Shown here: positions 12,701 to 24,258 of the stretch, piece after piece | How positions within the stretch are numbered: position 1 is the stretch's first letter | How the letters are laid out: every line of letters starts with the position of its first letter | Assembly (NCBI GenBank): GCA_900074885.1 | Contig: FJUW01000016.1 | Location: 78,584 to 142,583, forward strand | Direction: 5' to 3' | Source of the DNA: Rhynchosporium graminicola | Taxonomy: Eukaryota; Ascomycota; Leotiomycetes; Helotiales; Ploettnerulaceae | Length of the DNA: 64,000 bases | The notes under the pieces: model-generated | Databases searched by the model: none | Told to the model about the DNA's origin: nothing | Seen by the model: the letters and a program-made list of their open reading frames with translations, nothing else | Program-made: the position numbers and the translations under genes

Positions 12701-15029
12701 AGTTTGAGCTTCAATCGACCTAGTATGAGCGGTAACCGCAAGAGTATTGGTGGCAGGCCTAGTATGGCGAGTGGAAGGTTGCAGCCCATTCGAGATGAGT
12801 TGGGTAGTTGGTTGACGAGACAAGAGACCGAAGTAGAGTCTGTGTCTGATGATTGGGGTGCCTACTCGCCTAGAGCTTCGATGGCAAGACCTTCTTTTGC
12901 ATCGGGAGATCGCAGGTTTTCAACTATGAGTGGTTATTCGGCGATGGGTAGAAACTTGGATGACATGATTGATGAGGGCATTGTCTTGGATGATTCGGCT
13001 GTGTTCGAACGCTGCTTCCAGCATATTGACGACTTTGCTTCTGAAGGATTAAGAACTCTTTTGTATGGATGCCGCTTTCTGGATGACCAAGAATACGATG
13101 GTGAGCCTCTTGCTCTCCTTACTCGTCGGTCTGAGACCGGAATCCTGACAATATCTAGGTTGGAGGAAAGTTTATGTTGATGCTACAACAAGCCTTGTTG
13201 ACCGTCAAATTCTTATCGAAAAGGCCGGAGAAATGATTGAGCAGAATTTTGATCTCGTCGGTGCAACAGCCATCGAGGATAAGTTGCAAAAAGGAGTCCC
13301 TGAGACCATCGACAAGTTGAGACGGGCCAACATCAAGATTTGGATGCTTACTGGAGACAAGCGAGAGACTGCCATCAATATTGGTCACAGTGCTCGTATT
13401 TGCAAGAATTACTCGACGATTGTCATTCTCGATCACACCTCTGGTGATATTGAACAATTGATGGCTTCTACCATTTTGGAAGTCAGCAAAGGAGCTATTG
13501 CCCACTCCGTGATTGTCGTGGATGGGCAGACCCTCTCCGAAATTGACAACAATGAGACCATGGCCCTTCTGTTCTTCGATTTGGTGGTCCTTGTCGATTC
13601 AGTTATCTGTTGCCGGGCAAGTCCAAGCCAAAAAGCCTCACTAGTAAAAAGAGTCAGAACGAAAGTCACGAAATCCCTCACACTCGCCATCGGAGACGGC
13701 GCCAATGACATAGCCATGATCCTAGATGCCCACGTCGGCATTGGAATCAGCGGAAAAGAAGGACTCCAAGCTGCCCGGATCGCTGATTATTCCATCGCGC
13801 AGTTCCGCTTCCTCCAGCGTCTACTTCTTGTTCATGGTCGATGGAACTATGTCCGTACAGCCAAATACATCCTTGCTACATTCTGGAAAGAATTGCTCTT
13901 CTACATGCTCCAAGCTTTCTACCAAAAATGGGCTGGATATACGGGAACCTCTCTTTTCGAATCCACATCTTTGACAGTATTCAACACGCTTTTCACTTCC
14001 CTGCCTGTCATCTTCCTCGGGATCTTCGAGCAGGATCTTAATGCGTCGACGTTACTCGCGGTGCCAGAACTTTACGTGTCAGGCCAGCGCAACGCCTCGT
14101 TCAATTTCAAGATTTATCTGGCGTGGATGTTCATGGCTGCTTCGGAATCGGTAATCATCTACTTCTTAATGTTTGGATTGTTTGGTGAAGCTATCTTCAC
14201 CAGAGATGATAACTTGCTCGCTATGGGAACTCTAGCTTTCTCTGCATCAGTCATTTTTATCTCTACAAAACTGCTGTACGTTACCATTTCTCTATCCCTA
14301 TCCATTCTATCACAAACTCCAATGGCGAAATCAGTATCCAAGCTCCCATCTCTAACTTCCCCTTCTAGCCTGATCGAAATGCACAATAAAACCATAATCT
14401 CCTTCCTCGGCTGGATCATCTCCGTCGGCGGCTGGTTCTTCTGGACCCTGCTCCTCTCACTCGTCTTCGCCCCTGGGAAAACCTACCCACTCTACTCCAT
14501 CAAAGACGGTTTCCTCAAAGGCTACGGCCGCAATCTGCTCTGGTGGCTCGTCCTACTCATCACGCTTGCGACGCTCACACTTCTAGAATTGGGCATTAGT
14601 AGCGTGAGGAAGGCGTTTTGGCCTACGGATGTAGATCTTTTCCAGGAGTTACAAAGGGATCCGCTCGTGAGGGAGAGGTTTGAGCAGGTTTTGAACCAGG
14701 GGGAGGATGGTGCTGGTGGTGCGCATCCGGGCCCAGGAATTGATGCAGGCTCGGGACCTGCGGGACATCAACAGAGGCTGAACTCGGAAGAAGAAGCTAA
14801 GAACAGAGAAGTTGAGATTCAAGAACTGCTTCAGAAGAGAGGGATGGAAGACGAGCAGAATGACGTCTTAAAAAGCGGGGTTGATGTCCACGATGTCGGC
14901 ACAGCGGGTTTGCAACAGCAGTTCTTGACACGGATGAAGATCTCGCTTGATCCGACTGTTGGGCTCGGCAACGGGAACGGGAATGGGGCTGGGAATGGGG
15001 CTGCTTCTGCTTCTGGATCTGGGAAGTAG
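9706..15029 (+). CDS. DNF3: P4-ATPase phospholipid flippase, Dnf3 type
   Basis: Integral membrane flippase of 1708 aa that moves aminophospholipids from the outer/lumenal to the cytosolic leaflet, probably at the trans-Golgi, endosomes or plasma membrane. Four exons: 9706-11646, 11700-11748, 11835-13100 and 13159-15029; the 49-nt second exon completes the run NYIFSDKTGT. Motifs: A-domain DGET near residue 447, phosphorylation-site DKTGT with Asp about 664, KGADS in the N-domain, MLTGDKRE, and hinge GDGANDIAM near 1263. A TM1-2 block begins FFQFSKLANAYFLL, and several hydrophobic helices follow the P-domain. The TIPPSKDGRHI-type segment before TM1 and the large size point to the Dnf3/DnfD branch rather than Dnf1/2, Drs2 or Neo1. 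The N-domain carries a Ser/Arg-rich insert (about residues 915-1040). The C-terminus is a Gly/Asn/Ser-rich tail. Dnf3 normally needs a Cdc50-family partner, which is not in this window. Confidence 0.95.
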
Positions 15030-16041
15030 CCTTTTCCTGTCCCGTGTGAAAAGACGATCGTGGAGTAAGTAGAAGGGCGCTCGACTTGGATTGAGCTGAG
15101 CTGAGAAAGAGAGTGTTTTTTTAATTCTGGATAGGTGATAATTGGTTGGTTGGTTGTTTATGTGACAAAAAAATCGCTGTGCTTTGGAAAGGCTACGGTT
15201 AACTGTATAAATGTGTCGCACGAGGAACAAACGATGATATGATAGCGAGCTGGGTACCTATCCTGTCCAATCCATCTTGCATAGAGGAAGAAGTTGGATG
15301 GATGGCTGGGATGCTTTTTTCTGGTTAAGAGACTAAACAATGAGCGTGCATGGAATGGAGCAAGGCGTTTCTGCTTGAAGGCTAGATACCGGGGGGGTGA
15401 GCCGTTAAGGGAGAAGCACCGGTATCGCCGCATACATTATTATTTCTAATGGTATGAATGGAAGACACTATTTCATGGATAACTTGCTTGCAAGACTTTC
15501 GACGTCCTAGGGTGTTTGTCTGCTCTTCGATATGATTGCTCCTTCAGGGCTTACTTAGCTGGCTAATTCGTCTCCTCACTAAGGTAGGAGGGACTGAAGT
15601 CTGTAAGACTTGCTACGCAACTAGTCTATTTGTGTGTTAAAAGGCTAGGAAGATTGTCCTGGGTTTTTACTATACTCTTAAGTGTAGTGATCTTGATCTT
15701 TTATATCGTGGACCTCACGAACTCAGCTTCGGGACTTGGGAGTTGGATCGAAGAGTCTTGACTCGCTTCACGATCGCGATGTAGGCCAGCCAGAAAATTG
15801 GAAGGAACTGAACTCTGAGACTGGGTGGGTGGGTGAGTGAACAGGCGGAGGAGAAGTGTATTTTCATTCAAGTAGTTTAGCTTGTGATTTGATGTGCGGT
15901 ATGGTGCTTTCTATTCGATCTCCCCGATACAAAATTGCTAGCATGCCACCTGACATGTTTGCAGCCTGCAGTCATCTACTTCCCCTCTCCGGTCCAGTCA
16001 TTATCTCATTGTTTCATCAGCTATTTTCCATATCCACCATC
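15030..16041. other. Convergent intergenic region
   Basis: Between the 3' ends of the flippase gene and the minus-strand Aha1 gene. It probably contains both 3' UTRs. I see no gene or notable repeat. Confidence 0.6.
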
Positions 16042-17176
16042 TCACAGGATCGTGCCGAAGCTAAATACAAGTCAGTTGAGTTGCTTCCGATTCCAGTTGA
16101 CAGCAAGGAAACGTACCCGAAAGTCTGCTTGATACTGCGAACATAATACTCTCTCCAGTTACGCTTAGTAACCTCCTCCTGTCCAACAGGAACACCACTC
16201 CAGCTAACACGCATGACAGTAACATTATCCACGTCGTTCTGATCGAAATTGATCTCAAGACGGGAAAAGTGCTCCTTTGGCCATTGATCCAATCTCCAGC
16301 TCTGAACAATCTTGGTTGGCTCTACGAGCTCGAGGTACTCGCCTGCGACGTTTCCCCCAAAAAGCTCGAACTTTCCGCCTTTCTTTGCGCCTTCGAAGAG
16401 TTTTGGTGCAGCGCGGGTGAATGCTGCGATACGTTGGGAGTCTGTGAAGGTCTGGTAGAGCTCTGAGGCCGGGGCGCGGAACTCTTCGGTGTCGGTTACG
16501 GTTGTGGTATTAACGGCGGTGTTGGCTTTGGTGGTCTTAGACGTGGTAGAAGAAGCTGGTGCCGACGGGACATGCAGCTTAGGGGTTGAAACGCCGCTGG
16601 ACGGGTGGGAGCCAGGAGCGTGCTGGATATCCTTTCCGTGCTCAGCGATCAAGGCAGGGCCAAGCTTCGCAAATTCCTTCCTCAGTTGAGGGAGGATTTT
16701 GGAACGGACTAGGTCCTTGACGGGGGCTTTGGAATTGGCATCGGAGTAGATATCTAGCTCGAACTAGGCGCTTGTTAGTTCGGCCAGAAAAGACGCCCTT
16801 GGGGACGAAGAGACATACAACATACTCGTTTTCTTCGGTGTCGTGCGCAATTTCGGGAATGGTAATTGTGCCGCTGACATCCTCATCGTCCTTGGTCTTA
16901 CCTGTAATCAGTCAGTATTGTGTTGCTTGCTTGGTTGTGGCATAATCCAATTATACCCGAGTACTCCAGAACGAGCTTTACATCGAAGATGGTAATGACC
17001 TTGCCCTTGCGCTGGTTGACATCGACATCTCCATCCATGCTAATCAACTTATCCAATTGAGCGGTGACTCCATTCTCGTCGGCCTTGATGCCCTTAATGC
17101 TCTTCTCTAAATACTGCTTGGTCCACCCCGACGCATCCTTGTTAACCCAATGCCAGTTGTTCGGATTGTGAAGCAT
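16042..17176 (-). CDS. AHA1: Activator of Hsp90 ATPase (Aha1)
   Basis: Cytosolic co-chaperone that binds the Hsp90 middle and N domains and stimulates ATP hydrolysis. 322 aa in four exons (transcript order): 16957-17176, 16819-16901, 16117-16763 and 16042-16060. Splice borders are GTATAA/CAG, GTATGT/TAG and GTACGT/TAG, and all phases match. The N-terminal Aha1 domain starts MLHNPNNWHWVNKD and covers about residues 1-140. A Ser/Thr/Pro/Ala-rich linker follows, and the C-terminal AHSA1 (START-like) domain spans about 185-320, with EEFRAPASELYQTFTD and GGKFELFGGNVAGEY. The last exon is only 19 nt and supplies the family ending GFGTIL. The start is the ATG directly before LHNPNNWHW, the usual N-terminus of the family. 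Confidence 0.93.
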
Positions 17177-20100
17177 GTTGAACGAGGAGATTCCAGTTGC
17201 GAAAGGTACGGTCTGATTGCCAACGAAGTTTGTCAGCGCGAAGAATAGTATGTAGAGTTGTGATACGCTCGAAATGTAATGCTTTCTATCAGAATGAGAC
17301 CGAAGTCATAGCAATTTCCTCAAGAATTGAGTACAAAATCGTTCAATAGGACTGGTGCCAGCTTGTGTATAATCATGAAAACAGAGGGTGAAGTGAAAGG
17401 GTGGTTGTTTACATACCTTTGGCGGGGTAAGCGGTAATGGGCTTGATGCGGTAATCTGATCGCGGTGTACGAGAAGGAAGGGGAATTTACGTATGTTGTC
17501 TGTTTGAGAAGCGTTCGAATGATGCCAGCTTTTCACTATGTGATCGAAAGAACGCGGCGCTTGTTGGGGAGGTTTTGGGGGTAAATGCCCAGAAGTTTTG
17601 GTGGAATGCTCGAGAAGCTGGTCAATTCGCGACCCACTGGAGAGCACTGTGTCATAAGCTAGTCCTAATCAGGTATTAGCTCTATCTGAATGGATGTGAG
17701 GCTGTTTCCTGTTTGTTTACTTTCACCTTTAATCGCACAGCTTGCGATTACCTGTTTTCTAGTATTGCTATATGTGATATCGGGACAGCCATAATACACC
17801 ACGAACATAAAGTTGCTAGCGAAGAAAACTCGCGTCCGGAATCTGAACGACCCTGCAAGCAATAAGTCAAAACATGTCGGTGATATCGTAGATAGTACCG
17901 AAGTGAATTAAAACGCTTCAAAAGCCTGGAAAATGAGTAAACCCAAAGGTATCATATTACATGATATTTTGGCTGTCATAGGGCCTGTAAGTAGGAGATA
18001 GGATTGAATCAGGGCTGGTATCTCGCTTTTTTAACACTTCCTATACGAAAGTTATACAGATCTGCGAAAGGTCGTCTGTAGCTTGAGATCGGGACCTTGC
18101 GAGCCCTTCCATTTACATTGACTATTATACATTACATACAACTGAATACGGTTCTAGTTGGATATCTGTAAGATTGATAATGAGTCGATCGAAGGACTCA
18201 TCATATGCATGCCCGAGTTCCGCGAGCAAAATTGGTGATGGGACTTCCTAATCCGGACAGTATGATCCTGTTCGAGGTAGTGATCGGCATATCAAACATA
18301 TGATTACTTCACCTGCACAGCTTTATCGGACACGGAATGGGCCAAACTACTTCGAGATCTTGTTCTTAGCCCTGACTAGACATGAGCCCTTGGTCTCTGT
18401 TCACGAAACCATGGATCTTGGTTCTGCAAGAAATTTCGTTGAGACATTCTGGAGGTAGCAGAAAAATTATCATCTTGAGTCATCGTTTCGAAACCGATCT
18501 CTACTGATATACATGCAGGTGATTTGGTATGTCTAGATTTTCTGGAGTGAAAGAGGATTGCTGCTCATGTGTGGCTTCTTTGCGTGCAACTGATAATAAT
18601 AGAACTTGAGAAGCAGGATGGAAAGCAGGAACCGTAGTCTTCTTCAGGTCTCGCAAGCAGAAATTTGAGGCACCTGTAGTAAACTGGCCGGCTGGAATAG
18701 ACTTCCACAAGGCATAAGAATAGCGTCCTGTCTCTTCTTCATCCAATCTGTGATAAGTAACGCTGTTGAAATCACGACTCATGCGCCTTATCGAAACCCT
18801 CAAGACCACGAGACCTGGAAACAGTCTTGAGATGAATCAACATCGCTCTTTTCTGGGATTCAATAGACAAGCCATAGATAGAACATGGTTTCTCGGATAC
18901 GTTGCCGCAGTTGGACTTCAGATGAAAAGGCAAGTTGTTAAACAGCCACTCAGTACGGAGTCGCCAGATCTAGGTTTTCCATCAAACACGCCATGAAACC
19001 AAATTGGTGATGCGGAGTTTCAAGGTTGCCTGTCCGTCCCATGTTCAACACCAAAGATGACACTTCTTCTTTTTGGGGGGAGGGGGAAAGAAGACAAGTG
19101 GGAGGTCTCTCGTCACTCAAGTGTCTTGAGAGGCAAGTAAAGTAGTCGGTTCTAGGATTGGAGAGATCCGATGCCCAGGTTGGGGTTTCAGGAGATGGGG
19201 TATGGGGAGGAAAGAAAGAATGGAGCCTTCTTGGCAGGATGTCAAAATGCAAAAGTCAAATCAGAAAGCCCTGGGAATGCATCCTCAGATGTATCAAGGG
19301 ATCTTTGATAAGACATCTGAGTGGTGCTGACATATATATGGAATGTTCTATGAAGTGGGTTATCTTTTAATAAACATCATGTAGATTGCACAACCGGGGC
19401 TGGCAATGTATCAGATATAAGAAGGCAAGTACCGCAATAGAAAATAGAACAGAAACCTACTACTTGGAACATGTGGAAAATAATATACAAAGTAGAGTCT
19501 ATGCGTCATTCTATAAGTTTCTATAACAGGGAGTCGTTACATAGGGAGCTACCTAATGATATAGCGATACTATATAGTTTACTAGGGAGAATAGTTATAA
19601 AGTATCTAGAGTATACGGCCTAGAATTGTACATTATTTACCCCCTGTACTAAGTACATCCGCAAAATATCTTGACGAAATGCTCCAAGGAATGCTACTCG
19701 ACCAGCTAGCTTCCTGCTACTCGCAATGAAGGACTCCAGGGATTTGTATTCACGTCAACCGAGGTTTTGCCGTTAGCCGTTGGCCGTCTTGTCTCCATCA
19801 TGTTGGTTGAAGCATTTCCCAAGAGCATCCTCCATCCATGCCCTGCTAAGCACCACTGCCAAGGAGGTAAAGGCGGTCGATCCGATGCTGGACTGGATTT
19901 CGGAAGCGGCCGCCGGCCGAGAGGTGTCAGCTCAGCCGGTCTGTCTGCCCTGTCAAAGCAATTTCTTCCGTGCCGTGCCGTGCCGTTCCAGCTTCCACTT
20001 CCATTTCCACTTCCCCTTCCACTGCCACGCCCGAAATATATGGGGCGACGCAGTATAATTCATTCCATGTCTTGGCGGGAGATAAGCAACGCCACATCGC

Positions 20101-20296
20101 ATCATTTCACGTTCTTCTCGGGGAGTTGGATACAACCTTCCAGCTTGGGGAGTGGCACGTGACAGACGGGAATCAAGCATTGGTGGAAGAGAAGGAGATG
20201 GACGCGTTTGGAGATGTGGAGGTGACAGAGAGCGATAGAGTGTAAATCCACGCAGGGTTTCGAGAGCGGGAAGGGCGAGGATATGGATGAAAAGAA

Positions 20297-20318
20297 TGGA
20301 CATGGACATGGACATGGA
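20297..20318. repeat. GGACAT hexamer repeat
   Basis: About three and a half tandem GGACAT units, followed within 50 bp by a GGA run (20355-20372). Confidence 0.8.
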
Positions 20319-20503
20319 TGAAAGAAAGGCTTGAGGGAGGGGAAGGGAAGGAGGAGGAGGAGGAGGAGGAGAGATGGGAAGCAAGGAAGGAGAGATGGGA
20401 AATTCTTGGAGTTCTACCGTAGTAGGCCGACATACTGTACTGTACGCATGAATCAGCGATATAATAGTGCTCCACCGGTACAATAAACTCTGAAATCCCG
20501 CTG

Positions 20504-20541
20504 AATTGGATTGGATTGGATTGGATTGGCTGGCTGGCTGA
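20504..20541. repeat. TTGGA pentamer and GGCT tetramer repeats
   Basis: About five TTGGA units pass directly into (GGCT)3. Confidence 0.85.
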
Positions 20542-20961
20542 CCGCCGTATGTCAATCAGGAGTATAGGTAGGTAGGTAGGTACCTGCGAATGAATGGAGG
20601 AACGAATGAAATGGATGAAGGAATGCCTCAACTTCAACACTTCGACAAAGTCACCAATTTCAGGAGTATATCGACTGCAACATGTCTTCTCTTGTAATCG
20701 TCAACATTCCTATCTATCATCAAACCTACCAGATAGCAGCGGAAGTGCGTGGAGGGTGGTCTCGTGTACTCGCACAGCTCAGCACCGCACAGCACAGTCC
20801 GGCTTGCCCGCCTAGAAGCTTTAGGTGCCTTGCCTGCCCGCCTGTCTGCCTGCCTGCCCGCCCGCTTGCGATAGGTATCTCGTACACTAAACTAGCCTGC
20901 GACAGCCCCCCCCATGAAACCAAGTTCATACATCCACTGCCCCCTCCCCCATCGTACACGA

Positions 20962-20985
20962 CCGACGACGACGACGACGACGACT
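20962..20985. repeat. GAC trinucleotide microsatellite
   Basis: About seven GAC units about 260 bp upstream of the PalH start codon, likely within its leader. Confidence 0.85.
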
Positions 20986-21240
20986 TCAACATCTCACTCA
21001 ACACACCGAGCCACAACCAGCATCTCTAAATCTCTACGACTCATCGACCTAGCATCCACTGCCCGACTGCCCGACTGCTTGCGGATGCAAACCTCATCTG
21101 CCGCTATCCTGTCGATCATTGTTTGTTGATCGCGCCCGTTGGACGACTCCTCCCGCCACCTCACATCGAATGCAAAGAAACCTACCATGTCGACCCTTTC
21201 CCACTGAGCGATCGATCAACACCTGCGGCAGGGCCGCGAC

Positions 21241-23613
21241 ATGATGGAGATGGAGGTACGACAGATTATCAATATTGCGAGGCCCAGCCGGACCTCGACA
21301 GCCACTTCGACGCCTCATTGTACTCCTTTTACCCTCCCCTCGAATGGAGTCCTTAAACTAGCAGTCGACAACATCATCACCCTCACATCCGATGCCGTCT
21401 TCCAACCCGAATGCACCGGCAATAGTGGCACCGTCCTCGTCGGTGAGGGTTCTCCTAACTGGACCGACTTTCGCGATCCCTTCTACGCCTCGACGATACC
21501 CGAATGCTATGCGCTGGCTGCTGCGACGGTGATTGCGTACATGCTCGTGATAATGCTCTTCATCACACCTCGGACATTCTTACGGGAAGGTGCAGTAGTT
21601 CTTGGACGACGCGGTTTTACGAACGGTCCGTCAGCGAGTGACGCGGGTATCGGAATTGGAGGTCGACCATGGCTTCAGAAAGTTGCTGCCTTGACCGTCG
21701 CAATATCACTTACGATTGCGACTGCGGATACATTCAGAGTGGCCGAAGCACAGTATCACGTTGGTTATATGGATGCGGCTGCATTACAGAGTGAAGTAGA
21801 GGATGGCCTGGAATTAAAAATTATCCGCGTCATCTCGGACACTTTCCTCTGGCTCGCCCAAGCCCAAACCTTGATCAGGCTGTTTCCACGACAAAGGGAG
21901 AAAGTCATCATCAAGTGGACAGCTTTTGCTCTCATCAGTCTCGACGTCCTTTTCAGTATCCTCAACAATTTCGTATACAACGGCAACTCAAGACCGCGCA
22001 GTTTCGTCGATGCAATTCCAGCACTTGCGTACCTGTTTCAGCTGGCCCTCAGTCTGTTGTACGCAGCATGGGTCTTATACTACGCGATAACCAAGAAGCA
22101 GTTTGCTTTCTATCATGCTCAGATGAAGAACATGTGTCTGGTCTCATTATTGTCACTCGTGTCAGTTCTCATCCCGGTGGTCTTCTTCGTCTTGGACATA
22201 TCCCAGCCATCCCTGGCTGGATGGGGAGACTACGTGCGATGGGTTGGAGCTGCAGCGGCCAGTGTTGTAGTTTGGGAATGGGTGGAAAGAATAGAAGCGT
22301 TGGAAAGAGATGACAAGAAGGATGGTATCTTGGGACGTGAAGTCTTTGATGGAGATGAAATGCTAGATGCCAATTCTTCATCCCATGATCATAGGAAAAG
22401 AAACAACGGAAATGATGACGATGGAGATCGTGATGGGGGAGGAGGTGCTATCACCAGCTCCAATGGTAGATCGTGGCCTTCTGTCGCTGGTCTAGCACAT
22501 CGTTATCGACCTAGAGCCAAACAAGATGTCGAGACTGGCAGATCGAGGGCGAACGGAACCACACGTAACAGAAAAGGACCACGTCCACGACCTCCGTTAT
22601 GGCCGACTCGGCCACCCCCTACTGCAACGCCTATCAGTAGGACGGATTCGGCAAGTGCAGAGAGCACAGTCTATGCGATTCGATATCACCCTATCAGTGA
22701 TTCGACACCTTCAGCTAGGGAGAACACGAGAGAGAGCGTCCCTCCGACAGAACTCTCAAGGCACAATAGTGCAGAACTCGTTAGGGCTCCAAGTATTCGT
22801 CGGGATTCTGGCGATGATCTGGAGAAGAAATCTATCATTGAGCGAATGGAGGATGGGTACGGTACAGAACCTCCACCTCCGCCGAAGACAACTGCCTGGG
22901 ATGCTTTCGCCAAAGTAAATCCATTCCGGAAAAGGGGAAAAGAACCCCCACCCCAGGTGTCTGCACACACCGCCAAAACCCAAGAAACGGCCAACGCCCA
23001 CAGTCTAAACGGTGTTTGGGATGTAAGGGCACGCATCGAGGACTTCGCCGTCACCCAAGCAGAGAGACTTCGCGAAAAGAACAGAGGCAATGCTGCTACC
23101 GGTCCAATGCCTGTCACTGTCATTCCAGCTCCTCCGCGGAGAAGAGATCTCGCCGTCACGCTCGAAGAAATAGAAGAAGCCGAGCGAAGGGAACAGCAAC
23201 CACGAACACAGCAACAGCAGCTTGCAGAACGAACCATACCAGAGCGATCAATCAGCGTAGCAACCCGGACCACAGCACCAACCGACGAGGGCGAAAGTTC
23301 ACGGCAATCCCAACAACAGCGCTCGAGCGACCCTTACAGACCAGACAACCTGAACGGCCACGCTATTCACCAGCGCGGAGCAATCTCTTTCGTCACTGCT
23401 ATACCTCAAGACCGCGATGCAACCGAGCATCCTCACTCCTCTTCATCTCACAATGAGACACAACGAGTGACGCCTCTGAGCTTGATCGCCAGTACGCGCA
23501 GCAGTCCAAATTTGCCACGGTCTCCTTCGTCACTTCGGCGATCTGACGGCATGCCTGTGACGAGCATACCAGCTCCACCGCGACGGCCGCGATCTCCTGA
23601 TGAGGATGATTAG
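21241..23613 (+). CDS. palH: Ambient-pH sensor PalH/Rim21
   Basis: Plasma-membrane seven-TM sensor of the Pal/Rim pathway, which signals alkaline pH through arrestin PalF to ESCRT and proteolytic activation of PacC. Single exon, 790 aa; two ATGs are adjacent (21241, 21244). About 95 extracellular residues with Cys and N-glycosylation sequons (NWTD) precede seven hydrophobic segments, near residues 97-119, 145-165, 190-210, 226-245, 256-282, 300-322 and 328-348. The last TM ends in the family-typical WEWVERIEALERDDK. The long cytosolic tail (about 350-790) is polar, Pro/Arg/Ser-rich, with NPFRKRGKEPPP and a repeated VTxIPAPPRR(P/R) element (about residues 621 and 776); the tail is where arrestin binds in the Aspergillus protein. 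Length fits the family. No other pathway gene is in the window. Confidence 0.93.
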   Translation: MMEMEVRQIINIARPSRTSTATSTPHCTPFTLPSNGVLKLAVDNIITLTSDAVFQPECTGNSGTVLVGEGSPNWTDFRDPFYASTIPECYALAAATVIAYMLVIMLFITPRTFLREGAVVLGRRGFTNGPSASDAGIGIGGRPWLQKVAALTVAISLTIATADTFRVAEAQYHVGYMDAAALQSEVEDGLELKIIRVISDTFLWLAQAQTLIRLFPRQREKVIIKWTAFALISLDVLFSILNNFVYNGNSRPRSFVDAIPALAYLFQLALSLLYAAWVLYYAITKKQFAFYHAQMKNMCLVSLLSLVSVLIPVVFFVLDISQPSLAGWGDYVRWVGAAAASVVVWEWVERIEALERDDKKDGILGREVFDGDEMLDANSSSHDHRKRNNGNDDDGDRDGGGGAITSSNGRSWPSVAGLAHRYRPRAKQDVETGRSRANGTTRNRKGPRPRPPLWPTRPPPTATPISRTDSASAESTVYAIRYHPISDSTPSARENTRESVPPTELSRHNSAELVRAPSIRRDSGDDLEKKSIIERMEDGYGTEPPPPPKTTAWDAFAKVNPFRKRGKEPPPQVSAHTAKTQETANAHSLNGVWDVRARIEDFAVTQAERLREKNRGNAATGPMPVTVIPAPPRRRDLAVTLEEIEEAERREQQPRTQQQQLAERTIPERSISVATRTTAPTDEGESSRQSQQQRSSDPYRPDNLNGHAIHQRGAISFVTAIPQDRDATEHPHSSSSHNETQRVTPLSLIASTRSSPNLPRSPSSLRRSDGMPVTSIPAPPRRPRSPDEDD

Positions 23614-24212
23614 TGCGTACTGTATAGCGAGGATTACAGGCTGATCTGATTTGCTTTGATAAAAATATGGGTTTCTGCTTTTAGCGCGGCGTTCACAATT
23701 AGTTTTATACCACTGGCATCTAAAATAGGGTTGAGCAAGGCATAATAGGGTGTTGGGATTATTGGACCGCTGAAAAGAACGGGCTGGAATTGAGGGATGG
23801 AACAGCCATTTCGCTTAGATGATCAATTGGCCTTTGGTGAAAGCATGCATATAGAAGATTTTGCATGGATATACCATCGATGGTTGGATAGTTTCTATAA
23901 ACAGAGGAGTATATAACATATCACGCGATATTGGTCTCGTAGCTTCTGCACAGGCGAAGCCTACACGTACGCACGACTAGAAAAAAAACAAGGTCTCGAG
24001 GCAGTAAGAAATCAACAAGTCAACAAACAAATGAACTGATAACCTCAACCTACATACAATAAACGTGAGTGACAGATGTAAGTTGACCCAGATTTATTTA
24101 TTTATCTTGACACCCGCTTTCTTCTCGTGCTCCCTTGACTGATTGATTGACCTACACAATACAATACAATAAATACAATAGCCATCCCGAGCAAATCCGA
24201 GAGTCACCAGCC

Positions 24213-24258
<46 letters not shown>

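Larger units (their letters stand above)
17177..21240. other. 4 kb spacer between AHA1 and PalH
   Basis: No gene supported. 17.2-18.0 kb is probably the AHA1 promoter. 18.0-19.7 kb is more AT-rich, with a stretch at 19380-19660 of high A/T and no open frames. 19.75-21.2 kb is GC-richer and carries GGACAT, GGA, TTGGA and GAC microsatellites, and is probably the PalH promoter and leader. GCCAAG (about 19858) and CTTGGC (about 20072) match the PacC core GCCARG but may be chance. Confidence 0.5.

Noticed and set aside
18501..18809. 102-codon minus-strand frame
   Set aside because: Somewhat protein-like, but has no flanking exons and no recognised family; left uncalled.
19857..20078. PacC-type sites (GCCARG) upstream of palH
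   Set aside because: Two 6-mers in about 1.4 kb is near chance expectation; not called as regulatory.
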